Source: Streptomyces sp. SID14436 (GTDB taxonomy: Bacteria; Actinomycetota; Actinomycetes; Streptomycetales; Streptomycetaceae). Taken from it: a stretch of 64,000 bases of DNA. Below are positions 53,608-61,765 of this stretch, in pieces. Location of the stretch: the NCBI RefSeq assembly GCF_010548465.1, contig NZ_JAAGMD010000725.1, positions 1 to 64,000 on the forward strand. The letters run 5' to 3'. The notes under the pieces are model-generated. The model searched no databases. It saw only the letters and a list, made by a program, of their open reading frames with translations, and had not been told where the DNA came from. Position 1 is the first letter of the stretch, and every line of letters begins with the position of its first letter. The position numbers were made by a program, and so were the translations under genes.

Positions 53608-55383
53608 TCAGCTCCTCACGACGATTCCGCGCCCGGCCACCGCGGCCAGTGCTGAAACAGTGCGGGCCTGGAAGAACTGGGCGGCAGTGAGGGCGATGCC
53701 CGAGCGGCTGAGTCGCTCGAGGAGTTGCACGCTGCGCAGTGAGTCGCCGCCGAGTTCGAAGAACCCGTCTTCGATACCGACCTCGTCGAGATCGAGTGCC
53801 TCCGCCCAGGCGGAGGCGATGACACGCTCCAGTTCAGTGCGCGGTGCAACGAAAGAGGGCAGCCCTTGCATGGCTGCTCGGCTCGTCCACGGGTCGGGCA
53901 GGCGTGCCGTGTCGGTCTTCCCGTTGGGGTCGAGTGGGAACGCGTCCATGACGACGAACGTGGCGGGAATCGCGTAAGCGGGCATCCGGTCGGCCAGCCA
54001 AGTCCGCAGCGCAGGTACTTGAAGTCCGCGTTCGGAGGCCGAGAGCAGGTATGCCGCCAGACGTTTGTCGTTGTCGACCGTCGGCCTCGCAGTGACTACG
54101 GCGTTGTCCACATCGGAGTGTGCGCGCAGCACGGCCTCGATCTCTTCCGGCTCGACTCGAAAGCCGCGCACCTTCACCTGCCGGTCCACCCGCCCGTGGA
54201 ATTCGACGTTGCCGTCCGAGTTGACGCTGCCCCGGTCGCCGGTGCGATACATGCGGGCCCCGGGTTCCGCGGAGAACGGATCGGGCAGGTACCGCTGCGC
54301 GGACAGCGCGGGTCGCTGGTGGTAGCTGCGTGCCACCCCAGCACCGCCGAGGTAGATCTCCCCAACCGATCCGTCGGGTACCGGGCGCAGGTCGGTATCC
54401 AATATGTAGACCCGTCCGCCTCGCAGCGCCTGCCCCAGTGGAGCCCGGGTCAGCGGCGTGGCTAGCACCGGGTACAGGGTGGCGAACACGGTGCTCTCGG
54501 TGGGCCCGTAGGCCGCGTACAGTCTGCGCGGTCCGGACTCGGCCGCGGTACGCAGGTGCGCAGGTGCGAGGACGTCTCCGCCGGTGATGAGGCAGTCGAC
54601 GGATTTGAGTACGTCGACGTTGTGGGCGACTATGAGGTGGAACAGGCCGGTAGTCAGGAAGAGCCAGTCAGGCTGCCATTGCCGGAGCTGGGCGCCGATC
54701 TCATCGACGGACAGCCGTTGGCCGCTCAACAGTGCGACCTGGCCGCCCGCGCACAGTGCGGCCCAGATTTCGAAGACCGAGGCGTCGAAGGCGGTTGGGG
54801 CGAACTGGGCAACGACATCGCCTGGCGCGACTGCCAACTGTGGATCATCAAGCAGATCGAGAACACTACGGTGCTCGATCACCACGCCCTTGGGCGTGCC
54901 GGTGGTCCCGGAGGTGTAGATGACGTAGGCGGCGTTGCTGCCGCCCGACGCGTCTTCCAGTGCGGGTGAGGGCTCCTCGGTCCGGTCAGCCGGGTCGAGA
55001 ACCAGGGCCTCACGGCCCTCGAAAGCAGCCTTGTCGTCGGCCGTGGTGATCACCAGTGCGGACTGGGAGTCTTCAAGAATGAACTGTTGGCGTTCAAGCG
55101 GGTAGTCCGGGTCCACGGGGACGTACGCCGCGCCGGCCTTGAGCACCCCGAGCAGCGCGACGATGAGATCCGGCGTCCTGGGTAGTGCGACTGCCACGCG
55201 GGTCTCTATGCCGACGCCACGGGCTCGGAGCCGGTGCGCAAGGTGGGTGGCCCGGGCGTCGAGTTCGGCATAGGAGACGGCCTCGTCTGCATCGGCCACG
55301 GCCGGTGCGTCAGGCGTAAGCGCGGCGCGGGCGGCGACCCGCGCATGGATGGTATCGGTGTCCGAGGCTGTCCGCGACGCCAC
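53608..55383 (-). CDS. NRPS adenylation-peptidyl carrier didomain protein
   Basis: A 591-residue protein with an A domain (YTSGTTGTPKG near 155; AYGPTE; YRTGD; A10 Lys in DPNGKTD) and a C-terminal carrier domain (FFELGGDSLRS, phosphopantetheine Ser near 551). No condensation domain. My reading of the specificity residues is D-A-F-F-I-G-A-V-F-K, which resembles codes for branched aliphatic amino acids such as Ile or Val; this is by-eye and uncertain. It would load an amino acid for on-carrier modification. Starts at GTG 55383 with GGTGGGAG upstream. Confidence 0.88.
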   Translation of the reverse strand: MASRTASDTDTIHARVAARAALTPDAPAVADADEAVSYAELDARATHLAHRLRARGVGIETRVAVALPRTPDLIVALLGVLKAGAAYVPVDPDYPLERQQFILEDSQSALVITTADDKAAFEGREALVLDPADRTEEPSPALEDASGGSNAAYVIYTSGTTGTPKGVVIEHRSVLDLLDDPQLAVAPGDVVAQFAPTAFDASVFEIWAALCAGGQVALLSGQRLSVDEIGAQLRQWQPDWLFLTTGLFHLIVAHNVDVLKSVDCLITGGDVLAPAHLRTAAESGPRRLYAAYGPTESTVFATLYPVLATPLTRAPLGQALRGGRVYILDTDLRPVPDGSVGEIYLGGAGVARSYHQRPALSAQRYLPDPFSAEPGARMYRTGDRGSVNSDGNVEFHGRVDRQVKVRGFRVEPEEIEAVLRAHSDVDNAVVTARPTVDNDKRLAAYLLSASERGLQVPALRTWLADRMPAYAIPATFVVMDAFPLDPNGKTDTARLPDPWTSRAAMQGLPSFVAPRTELERVIASAWAEALDLDEVGIEDGFFELGGDSLRSVQLLERLSRSGIALTAAQFFQARTVSALAAVAGRGIVVRS

Positions 55384-55567
55384 TGGCTCCCACCCCTTCC
55401 GGTCGTCGGACTAGAGCGCGACCCCACGGTAGGTGCCGCCCGCAGGCCGCTTCATCAACGTGGGAGCCAGGTGGGCATAGACGAATTGTTGATGACAGCG
55501 GCCACAAGGCGGTGGAAATGATGACTGAGCAGACGGCCACCTGGGTCTGCCGACGGGGAGGGTAGTC
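55384..55567. promoter_or_regulatory. divergent intergenic region in the biosynthetic cluster
   Basis: This 184-base gap separates the minus-strand operon headed by the adenylation-carrier gene from the plus-strand dehydrogenase. It should contain two promoters. No operator was recognised. Confidence 0.45.
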
Positions 55568-56497
55568 GTGAGCGAGCGATTGCGTGTACTGGGCAGACTG
55601 CCCGATCACGCCGCGGAGCGGATCACCAAGGCGTGGCCCGAGGCGTTTGTGTCCCGCAGCGGGCCGCTGCGGGACGGGGACGCCGTACTGGCGTGGGACT
55701 ACGCCCCGGAGCCTTTGCTGGATCTGCTGGCCGGCGTTGCGCGAGTGCGTTGGGTGCACACACGGGCGACTGGTGTCGATCCACGCGTGCTTGCTGAGGT
55801 CCAACGGTGTGGTGCCGTGTTCACGTGTGGCCGGGGTGGTCACGGGCAGGCAGTGGCCGAGCATGTCGTCGCGCTGGTGCTCGCCCATCTCCGGCGCATA
55901 CCGGAGCTGATCGGCCGGCAGACCCGGCGTGAGTGGGACGATTCGTTCGGGGTGGACACGCTGCACGGCCGTCTTGTGGGTGTCCTGGGCGCCGGTGACC
56001 TCGGTGGCACGACGGCCGTACTGATGGAGGCGTTTGGCGCGCAGTTGCGCATACTGCGGCGCAGCGGAGTCCGCGCGGATCGGATGTACGGCCCTGAGGA
56101 GCTCGACCAGTTCCTCTCCGGGCTGGAAGTGCTCGTGGTCGCACTGCCGTTGACGCGTGAGACGGCGGGCATGCTCTCGGCGGACCGGCTGGCTCGTGTG
56201 GCCAGCGGGTGTCTGCTGGTCAACGTCGGGCGTGGGGCCGTGGTCGACCAGGACGCGATGATTTCGGCGCTGCGTTCCGGGCAACTCGGCGGAGCGGCGC
56301 TGGACGTGTTCGTTGAGGAACCCTTACCGACGTCGTCGCCGCTCTGGTCGCTGCCCGGCGTGATCGTCTCGCCGCATTGTGCCGATGCCACTCCTACCGC
56401 TGATGCAAGAATGCTGGATGTGTACCTGGCACAGCTCGCCAGGTTCCGGACGGGTTTGCCGCTGTCGAATGTCGTCAGTCCTGAACTCGGCTACTGA
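55568..56497 (+). CDS. D-isomer specific 2-hydroxyacid dehydrogenase
   Basis: A 309-residue NAD-dependent enzyme. Nucleotide-binding GAGDLG is near 142-147; catalytic Arg is in VNVGRGAVVD, Glu in FVEEP and His in SPHCA. It reduces a 2-keto acid to a D-2-hydroxy acid, or the reverse. It is the only plus-strand enzyme gene in this part of the cluster, and its stop codon is directly next to the stop of the converging thioesterase gene (56497/56498). It may supply or turn over an alpha-keto or alpha-hydroxy precursor. Confidence 0.88.
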   Translation: MSERLRVLGRLPDHAAERITKAWPEAFVSRSGPLRDGDAVLAWDYAPEPLLDLLAGVARVRWVHTRATGVDPRVLAEVQRCGAVFTCGRGGHGQAVAEHVVALVLAHLRRIPELIGRQTRREWDDSFGVDTLHGRLVGVLGAGDLGGTTAVLMEAFGAQLRILRRSGVRADRMYGPEELDQFLSGLEVLVVALPLTRETAGMLSADRLARVASGCLLVNVGRGAVVDQDAMISALRSGQLGGAALDVFVEEPLPTSSPLWSLPGVIVSPHCADATPTADARMLDVYLAQLARFRTGLPLSNVVSPELGY

Positions 56498-57235
56498 TCA
56501 TCGAGCGGCTGGTGCCTCAAGTCCCGCCAAGATGGTGTCGCGCAGCGGGTCGGGGCAGTCCAGGAACGCGAAGTGCTCACCGGGGATCCGGACGTGCTCG
56601 GCATCGGCGCACTCCTGCCAGTGCGGGTGCACGAGGTCCGGTTGGACGACGTCATCCTCGCTCCAGGAGATGACCGTTACCGGGCACGGCACCCGGGTCG
56701 CCGCGTCGTACAGCCACGGCCGATGCGCTTCCAGGTCGGCGCGTAGTACGTCAGCCGCGATCTCCACAAAGTCGTCGCGTACTGAGATACCCGCTTTTTC
56801 ATACATGTCCGCGACCTCGCTGGCCAGGTCCGTCGTGGCCAGGTCCACGAAGTTCAGCGGCCCGTAGAGGCTGCGGTGCGGTGCGCCCCACGAGGAAGCG
56901 AACAGCTGCTGTGGCAACATCACTCCGCGCTCGGCCAGAGCCACCAGTGTCGAGAGCGCGAATGGCACCCCTCCGCAGTGACCGAAGAATGCGTATGGGC
57001 GATCGACGTGGTCCTTGAGGAACTCGGCCAGGTCCGCCGCGAACGCCTGGTGGCTACGGTGCGCGGGTTCGTAGAGCCGGTTCTCCCGGCCCGGCGGCTG
57101 CACCGGGCACACGGCGGCGTCACCGATGGTGGCGGGCCACGCCCGGTAGGTTCCGGCGCCGCCTCCGGCGTACGGGAAAGCGAACAGCAGGGTCCGGGCG
57201 TCCTCGGGCGGACGTCGTAGAAGCCAACTTCCCAT
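56498..57235 (-). CDS. type II thioesterase with Cys nucleophile
   Basis: A 245-residue alpha/beta-hydrolase of the TEII family (FPYAGGGAGTYRAW near the N terminus). The nucleophile motif reads GHCGG, Cys at about 87, instead of the usual GHSMG. The catalytic His is in GEHFAF. Some Cys-type NRPS thioesterases (for instance those that make beta-lactone or beta-lactam rings) close rings rather than hydrolyse; whether that holds here is open. It is the last gene of the operon starting around 62910 upward. Confidence 0.85.
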   Translation of the reverse strand: MGSWLLRRPPEDARTLLFAFPYAGGGAGTYRAWPATIGDAAVCPVQPPGRENRLYEPAHRSHQAFAADLAEFLKDHVDRPYAFFGHCGGVPFALSTLVALAERGVMLPQQLFASSWGAPHRSLYGPLNFVDLATTDLASEVADMYEKAGISVRDDFVEIAADVLRADLEAHRPWLYDAATRVPCPVTVISWSEDDVVQPDLVHPHWQECADAEHVRIPGEHFAFLDCPDPLRDTILAGLEAPAAR

Positions 57236-57256
57236 GGTCAGGGTCCTCCTTCCGTC

Positions 57257-58030
57257 TCAGCCGACCAGGTCCGATACGACATGCTCCACGATCGCGTCCC
57301 GCTCAGAGTTGACGAAGAAATGGTCTCCGCGCAGCATCCGCTTGGTGAACGTGTCAGTGGTGAATTCGCTCCACGCCTCGATGTCGGCCTCGGTCAGAGT
57401 GGTGTCGTCGACGCCGCCGAAGGCGCTGATCGGGCATTCCAGTCGGGACTGGGACGTGAGGCGGTAGGTCTCGGCAACCTTGAAGTCCGCCAGCATCGCT
57501 GGCATCACCAGATCGATGAGTCCGTCTTCGGCCAGCACCTCGGGTGGGATGCCGCCTAGGCTGACCACGCGGGCCAGGAACTCCCGGGTCTCAAGCGCAT
57601 GCAACGGATCCGGGTCTGGTGAGGACGGCGCGCGTCGCCCCGAGGCGAACAGCCTGCATGGTGGCGGCAGCGCGCGTGCCCTCATCTGCTGAGCCAGTTC
57701 GAAGCAGACCACCGCGCCCATGCTGTGGCCGAACAGCGCGTAGGGCTCACCCGTGCGCACCAACGGGGTGATCGCGTCGGCGAGTGCGGAAGCCAGTGGG
57801 CCGGCATGTTCGTAGGGAGGCTCGTCGATGCGGGACTCCCGGCCTGGTGGTCGCACCGCGTGCACCGCGACGCGTCCCTCGGCATGCCGTGCCCATTCAC
57901 GGTACACCGAGGCACCGCCGCCTGCGTAGGGCACGCAGAACAGCCGTGGTAGCCGCGCGGCTTGAGCGGTCACGGGCACGAGCCATGGGGTTCGCAGTAC
58001 GTCTGGTGCGTGAGGCCTTGAGGTGGTCAC
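57257..58030 (-). CDS. type II thioesterase with standard Ser nucleophile
   Basis: A 257-residue TEII with FCVPYAGGGASVYREW, GHSMG (Ser about 103) and His in GDHFF. Such enzymes remove misloaded groups from carrier domains or release a modified amino acid. GTG 58028-58030 overlaps the PLP-enzyme stop. It serves as a control for the two Cys-type paralogues in the same cluster. Confidence 0.88.
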   Translation of the reverse strand: MTTSRPHAPDVLRTPWLVPVTAQAARLPRLFCVPYAGGGASVYREWARHAEGRVAVHAVRPPGRESRIDEPPYEHAGPLASALADAITPLVRTGEPYALFGHSMGAVVCFELAQQMRARALPPPCRLFASGRRAPSSPDPDPLHALETREFLARVVSLGGIPPEVLAEDGLIDLVMPAMLADFKVAETYRLTSQSRLECPISAFGGVDDTTLTEADIEAWSEFTTDTFTKRMLRGDHFFVNSERDAIVEHVVSDLVG

Positions 58031-59142
58031 GGGTTTTCCGTCCTGAGTGCTCGGTCGAGTCGGGACAGCCCTTCGGTGAAGTCGTCGCCGGGGCCGCCGA
58101 AGCCGAGCCGGACGTGGTCAGGGTGTCCGAAGCACTCACCGGGCACGAGCAGGACGTCTTCCTGGTCCAACAGACGCTGGCAGAAGGCGGTGACGTCCGG
58201 TACAGGCAAGGTCGGGAAGGTGGTGACACCGCCTGCTGCAGGCAGTCCATCGATCTGCCCGTCCCAGGTCCTGATCCAGTCGGCAAGAGTGGCTCGGTTG
58301 TGCCTGGCCTGAGTCAGTCGTTCTGTGAGCAGCCGGTCGGCGTCGGTGATGACGGCGGTGGCAAGCCGTTCAACCATCGGCGACAGCGCGAGCGTCATAC
58401 GGTCGCGCATCGGCAGCAGGGATTCCAGGATGGTGGGTGCCGCCTGGCACCAGCCGAACCTCAGGCCCGGCAGGCCGTACGCCTTCGAGAGCGTGCCGAA
58501 AGACACGCACTTGTCATAGAGGGCAGCTGGGTCCGGCAATCGGCCGGCGGGGTCGTAGACGAGATCGGCGAACGCCCCGTCCCACAGCAGGAAGGCGTCG
58601 TGTTCGGCGCAGAGTTCGACGAGCTCGGTCTGCTGCGCTCGGCTCAGCGTGACGCCGGTCGGGTTGTGCGGGAAGTTCACGATGACCATGCGGGTGGTGC
58701 TGCTGAGCAGGCCGCGCAGGGTGTCCAGGTCGGGCCGGAAGTGCTCGTCCGGCTCCAGGCGCCAGCGCACGAGCTTGCAGCCGACCGCGTCGGCCACGGA
58801 GTCCAGTGCGTGGTAGGCAGGGTCGGTGACGACCACCTCGTCGCCCGCGTTGAGCAGGCCTGCGGTGACGAGAAAAATGGCTTCGGAGGATCCGTGGGTC
58901 ACCATCACGCGATCCGGGTCACCGTCGCCCCATCGCCTGGCCACCGCGGCACGGGTGGGCGCCGCCCCGAAGGAAGGGTTGTCGTCGAAGACGAGGTCGT
59001 CGAAGAACTTCGGGGACAGTCCGAGCAGTTCGTCCAGCTCGTGGTAGGTCCAACTGTTGACGCCACTGCATCCAAGGTCGTAGCGCGCGGTGAAGTAGGA
59101 GTGGCGTAGCCAGTCCTCCAATCGCGCGGGGGCGAACCTCAT
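58027..59142 (-). CDS. PLP-dependent class I/II aminotransferase-fold enzyme, capreomycidine-synthase-like
   Basis: A 371-residue fold-type I PLP enzyme. The cofactor Lys is in SFGTLSKAYGLPGLR (about 221), substrate-binding motifs are THGSSEA and VNFPHNPTG, and LLWDGAF is near the Asp that contacts the PLP ring. The N-terminal segment LEDWLRHSYF and the motif order strongly recall VioD, the capreomycidine synthase of viomycin, which cyclises 3-hydroxyarginine. That name is from memory of the family and should be tested. ATG 59140-59142 overlaps the ferredoxin stop (ATGA). With beta-hydroxylating P450s upstream, an elimination/cyclisation role is plausible. Confidence 0.8.
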   Translation of the reverse strand: MRFAPARLEDWLRHSYFTARYDLGCSGVNSWTYHELDELLGLSPKFFDDLVFDDNPSFGAAPTRAAVARRWGDGDPDRVMVTHGSSEAIFLVTAGLLNAGDEVVVTDPAYHALDSVADAVGCKLVRWRLEPDEHFRPDLDTLRGLLSSTTRMVIVNFPHNPTGVTLSRAQQTELVELCAEHDAFLLWDGAFADLVYDPAGRLPDPAALYDKCVSFGTLSKAYGLPGLRFGWCQAAPTILESLLPMRDRMTLALSPMVERLATAVITDADRLLTERLTQARHNRATLADWIRTWDGQIDGLPAAGGVTTFPTLPVPDVTAFCQRLLDQEDVLLVPGECFGHPDHVRLGFGGPGDDFTEGLSRLDRALRTENP

Positions 59143-59372
59143 CGGTCGCTTCCGTCCGTGGCCACTGCGCTCTCGGCGGCTGAGAGTACGGTGATGGCTG
59201 CCGTGGGGCACATGTCGATGGCAGTGTGCACGTCCGTTTCCTCCGATACGGTTTCTGACACCGGCTGCGAGCGGTCCTCGTCGTCGAACTGGAACAGGTT
59301 GGGGGCGATGGCCATGCAGGTGCCGGAGCCGACGCATCGCTCCGTGTCAACAATGATGGTCACTGTGCTCAC
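59139..59372 (-). CDS. small ferredoxin (probably 3Fe-4S)
   Basis: A 77-residue P450-type ferredoxin with CVGSGTC (Cx5C) and a distal CP. GTG 59370-59372 overlaps the thioesterase stop, and its stop overlaps the next ATG. It most likely delivers electrons to one or more of the three P450s, perhaps to the Rieske enzyme too. Confidence 0.88.
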   Translation of the reverse strand: MSTVTIIVDTERCVGSGTCMAIAPNLFQFDDEDRSQPVSETVSEETDVHTAIDMCPTAAITVLSAAESAVATDGSDR

Positions 59373-60163
59373 GGTGTTCTCCTGTCCGTTGTGGATGTGC
59401 CGGCGAGATGGTCGTCTCGGGACAAGTCCGGCTCGGTGACCGTCCAGTCCAACAGACGCACGAGTTCGGCAGGCGCGTGCAGGAATTGGTAGTGCCCACC
59501 TGGAAGCGTGTGGAACGTGGTCTGTCCACAGCGGTCCCAGCCGGTCATCATTGCCGGGGTGATGGAGGGGTCCTCCGACCAGCCGATGGCTGCGATGCGG
59601 CACGGCAGTCGCGGTGGCTGGTCCAGGTGGTAGACGGCATTGGCGGCCATGTCGGTGCGCATGAGTTCCAGCGTCAGGTCGATCATGTCCGGCGGTGGTT
59701 CGCTGCCCATGCTGCGGCCCAGTGCGCGCAATTCTTCGGCCAGTTGCGCATCGCTCATGCCGAAAAATGTTCCGAATGGGCCGTCGTGCGGTGCTACTTG
59801 GGATGAAATGAAGACGATCTCGGGCACTGGGCCACCTCGAGCGGCGAGCTGCGCTGCCGTCTCGTATGCCGCGAGAGCGGATCCGCAGTGTCCGAAGAAG
59901 CCGAACGGGCGGTCCAAGTACTCGGCGATGCCTTCGATCAGGTCGGCCGCAAGCGCCGGGTAGGTGTCGTGTGGCTTCTCACGCATCCGGTTCTCCCTGC
60001 CCGGGAGCTGGACGGCGCAGACTTCGGTGTCGCCGATGTGGCGTGGCCAGTTGCGGTACATGCTGGCGCCGCCGCCTGAGTAGGGCAGGCAGAAGATCCT
60101 GCGTGCGGATTCGGGGTCCGGGGGGCGCAGCAGCCAGCGTGAGCGGCGCGGTCTATCCGACAC
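59369..60163 (-). CDS. type II thioesterase with Cys nucleophile, second copy
   Basis: A 264-residue TEII (FCLPYSGGGASMYRNW). The motif is FFGHCGS with Cys about 93; the catalytic His is in GGHYQF. GTG 60161-60163 is chosen over an upstream in-frame ATG, because it has a normal TEII N terminus (SDRPRRSRWLLRPP). It overlaps the P450 gene by 11 bases. With 56498-57235 this makes two Cys-type thioesterases in one cluster. Confidence 0.85.
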   Translation of the reverse strand: MSDRPRRSRWLLRPPDPESARRIFCLPYSGGGASMYRNWPRHIGDTEVCAVQLPGRENRMREKPHDTYPALAADLIEGIAEYLDRPFGFFGHCGSALAAYETAAQLAARGGPVPEIVFISSQVAPHDGPFGTFFGMSDAQLAEELRALGRSMGSEPPPDMIDLTLELMRTDMAANAVYHLDQPPRLPCRIAAIGWSEDPSITPAMMTGWDRCGQTTFHTLPGGHYQFLHAPAELVRLLDWTVTEPDLSRDDHLAGTSTTDRRTP

Positions 60164-61418
60164 GGTCGCCCTCCAGCCTGGCCGAGCGTGCCCGGACGCC
60201 GACGACCGGCGCACTGGTCATGCCCGCAACGAGGTTGGACCGCACGTGCACCGGATCACCCGCGGCCTCGAATGACTCGAAGTGTGTGAACAGCTCCTCG
60301 AACACGACGCGCAAAGTCGAGCGTGTCACACCGAAACCGACGCAGAAGTGCGGACCGCTGCCGAAGGTCAGATGACGGTTGGGAGTGCGGTCGATGCGGA
60401 AGTCGTACGGTTGCTCGAAGGCCTCCTTGTCACGGTTGGCCGATCCCAGCCAGGACACCACTGGGTCGCCTGCGCGGATCAGTGCGCCGCCCAGATCCAC
60501 GTCGCGGGTGGCGTGTCGCATGACGTGGCTGGCCGGCGTCGCCCAGCGCAGGGCCTCTTCGATGCCGCTGTCCAGCAGGTCGGGGCGTGTGCGCCACCGC
60601 TCGTACTGGTCCGACCGGATCAGCTCCAGGACGGCGGCCGGCGGCACATGGGCCAGTGACACCGTGGCGCCGATGAGGAGTAGGTAGCAGTTCGCCATAA
60701 CCGTGGGCACATCGAGCGGTTCGCCATCGGTCTCAATGGCCATGAGCAGACTGAGCAGGTCCTCGCCATTGCTGTTGCGGCGAGTGCGGGTCAGGTCGTG
60801 GAAGTAGGCGTAGATCTCACGGTGCGCGCGGTTCATCGTGGCGGTGGCGCCCTGCGGTAGCCGGTAGGCGTCCTCGTCGGGTGCTACCGCCATGCGGGCC
60901 AGGCGGGCCAGGTCCGGCCAGTCCTCCTTGGGCAGTCCCATCTGGGTCCCGAACACCGCGATCGGCAGCTCGGCTGTGGCCTTGGCCAAGTCGAACGGCT
61001 CTCCGTCGATCCCGGGGGCAATCAGCTCGCGGACCCGAAACCGGATGTCGGGGATGTACTGCTCCACGGGCCTGGATCCGAGTGCCTGCTGCAGCGGGAC
61101 ACGCAGAGCGGCGTGCCATGGCGGGTCAATCAGGGAGAGTTGGCGGCCCCCGGCTGGATCGTCCTCGCCAAGCGAATGCAGCAGCGTTCCGCGTTCAGAG
61201 GTGAACGTGGCGTGTTCACGCAGTACGAATGCCACATCGGCATGGCGGGTCACCGACCAGAATCCGCTGCTCCGCCAGGATTGCCACATCACCGGCGCTT
61301 GTTCACGCATCACATGCCAGACGGCGTGCGGATCACCGTCGCTGTACAGCGTGGCGTCCGCCAAGTCGACCGCGTGCAGGTCGATGGGTTCCCGGCCGGT
61401 CGGGCGGGTCAGCCTCAT
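60153..61418 (-). CDS. cytochrome P450, third of three
   Basis: A 421-residue P450 with EALR (ExxR), haem loop FGSGPHFCVGFG and I-helix MANCYLLLIGATVSLAH. The usual acid/Thr pair of the I-helix is absent. It is coupled to the free carrier protein upstream (ATGA overlap at 61415-61418), suggesting that it oxidises a substrate bound to that carrier protein. Confidence 0.88.
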   Translation of the reverse strand: MRLTRPTGREPIDLHAVDLADATLYSDGDPHAVWHVMREQAPVMWQSWRSSGFWSVTRHADVAFVLREHATFTSERGTLLHSLGEDDPAGGRQLSLIDPPWHAALRVPLQQALGSRPVEQYIPDIRFRVRELIAPGIDGEPFDLAKATAELPIAVFGTQMGLPKEDWPDLARLARMAVAPDEDAYRLPQGATATMNRAHREIYAYFHDLTRTRRNSNGEDLLSLLMAIETDGEPLDVPTVMANCYLLLIGATVSLAHVPPAAVLELIRSDQYERWRTRPDLLDSGIEEALRWATPASHVMRHATRDVDLGGALIRAGDPVVSWLGSANRDKEAFEQPYDFRIDRTPNRHLTFGSGPHFCVGFGVTRSTLRVVFEELFTHFESFEAAGDPVHVRSNLVAGMTSAPVVGVRARSARLEGDRVG

Positions 61419-61765
61419 GGAGCGGACTCCTGACGTGAGTGGGCTTGGGCACCCTCGATCGCCTGGGCGAGCTCAGCCACGGTGGGCGCTAGGAACAGCG
61501 TGCGTGCGGGGATCGCGGTGCCATAGAGGTGTTCCACGTCCACCAGAATCTGCGTGGCGAGTATGGAGTGTCCGCCCAGCTCGAAGAAGTCGTCGTGCAC
61601 GCCCACGAGTGAGACGTTGAGCCGGTCGCTCCACATGTCGGCCAGTGCGGCTTCCAGTTCGGTGCGCGGAGGGGTGTAGTCGGCGGCGGGTTCCTTCTCT
61701 GCACGCGAAACTGGTTCTTTGGGGCCCAGCTGAGCGTCCTTGGGTCCCGTCGCGTCGGTGGTCAT
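61415..61765 (-). CDS. free-standing peptidyl carrier protein
   Basis: A 116-residue protein. The first about 30 residues are a charged linker; the carrier domain follows with FFELGGHSILATQ, whose Ser would carry phosphopantetheine. Coupled with the class V aminotransferase upstream (overlap) and the P450 downstream. It probably holds an amino-acid intermediate during oxidation. Confidence 0.88.
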   Translation of the reverse strand: MTTDATGPKDAQLGPKEPVSRAEKEPAADYTPPRTELEAALADMWSDRLNVSLVGVHDDFFELGGHSILATQILVDVEHLYGTAIPARTLFLAPTVAELAQAIEGAQAHSRQESAP

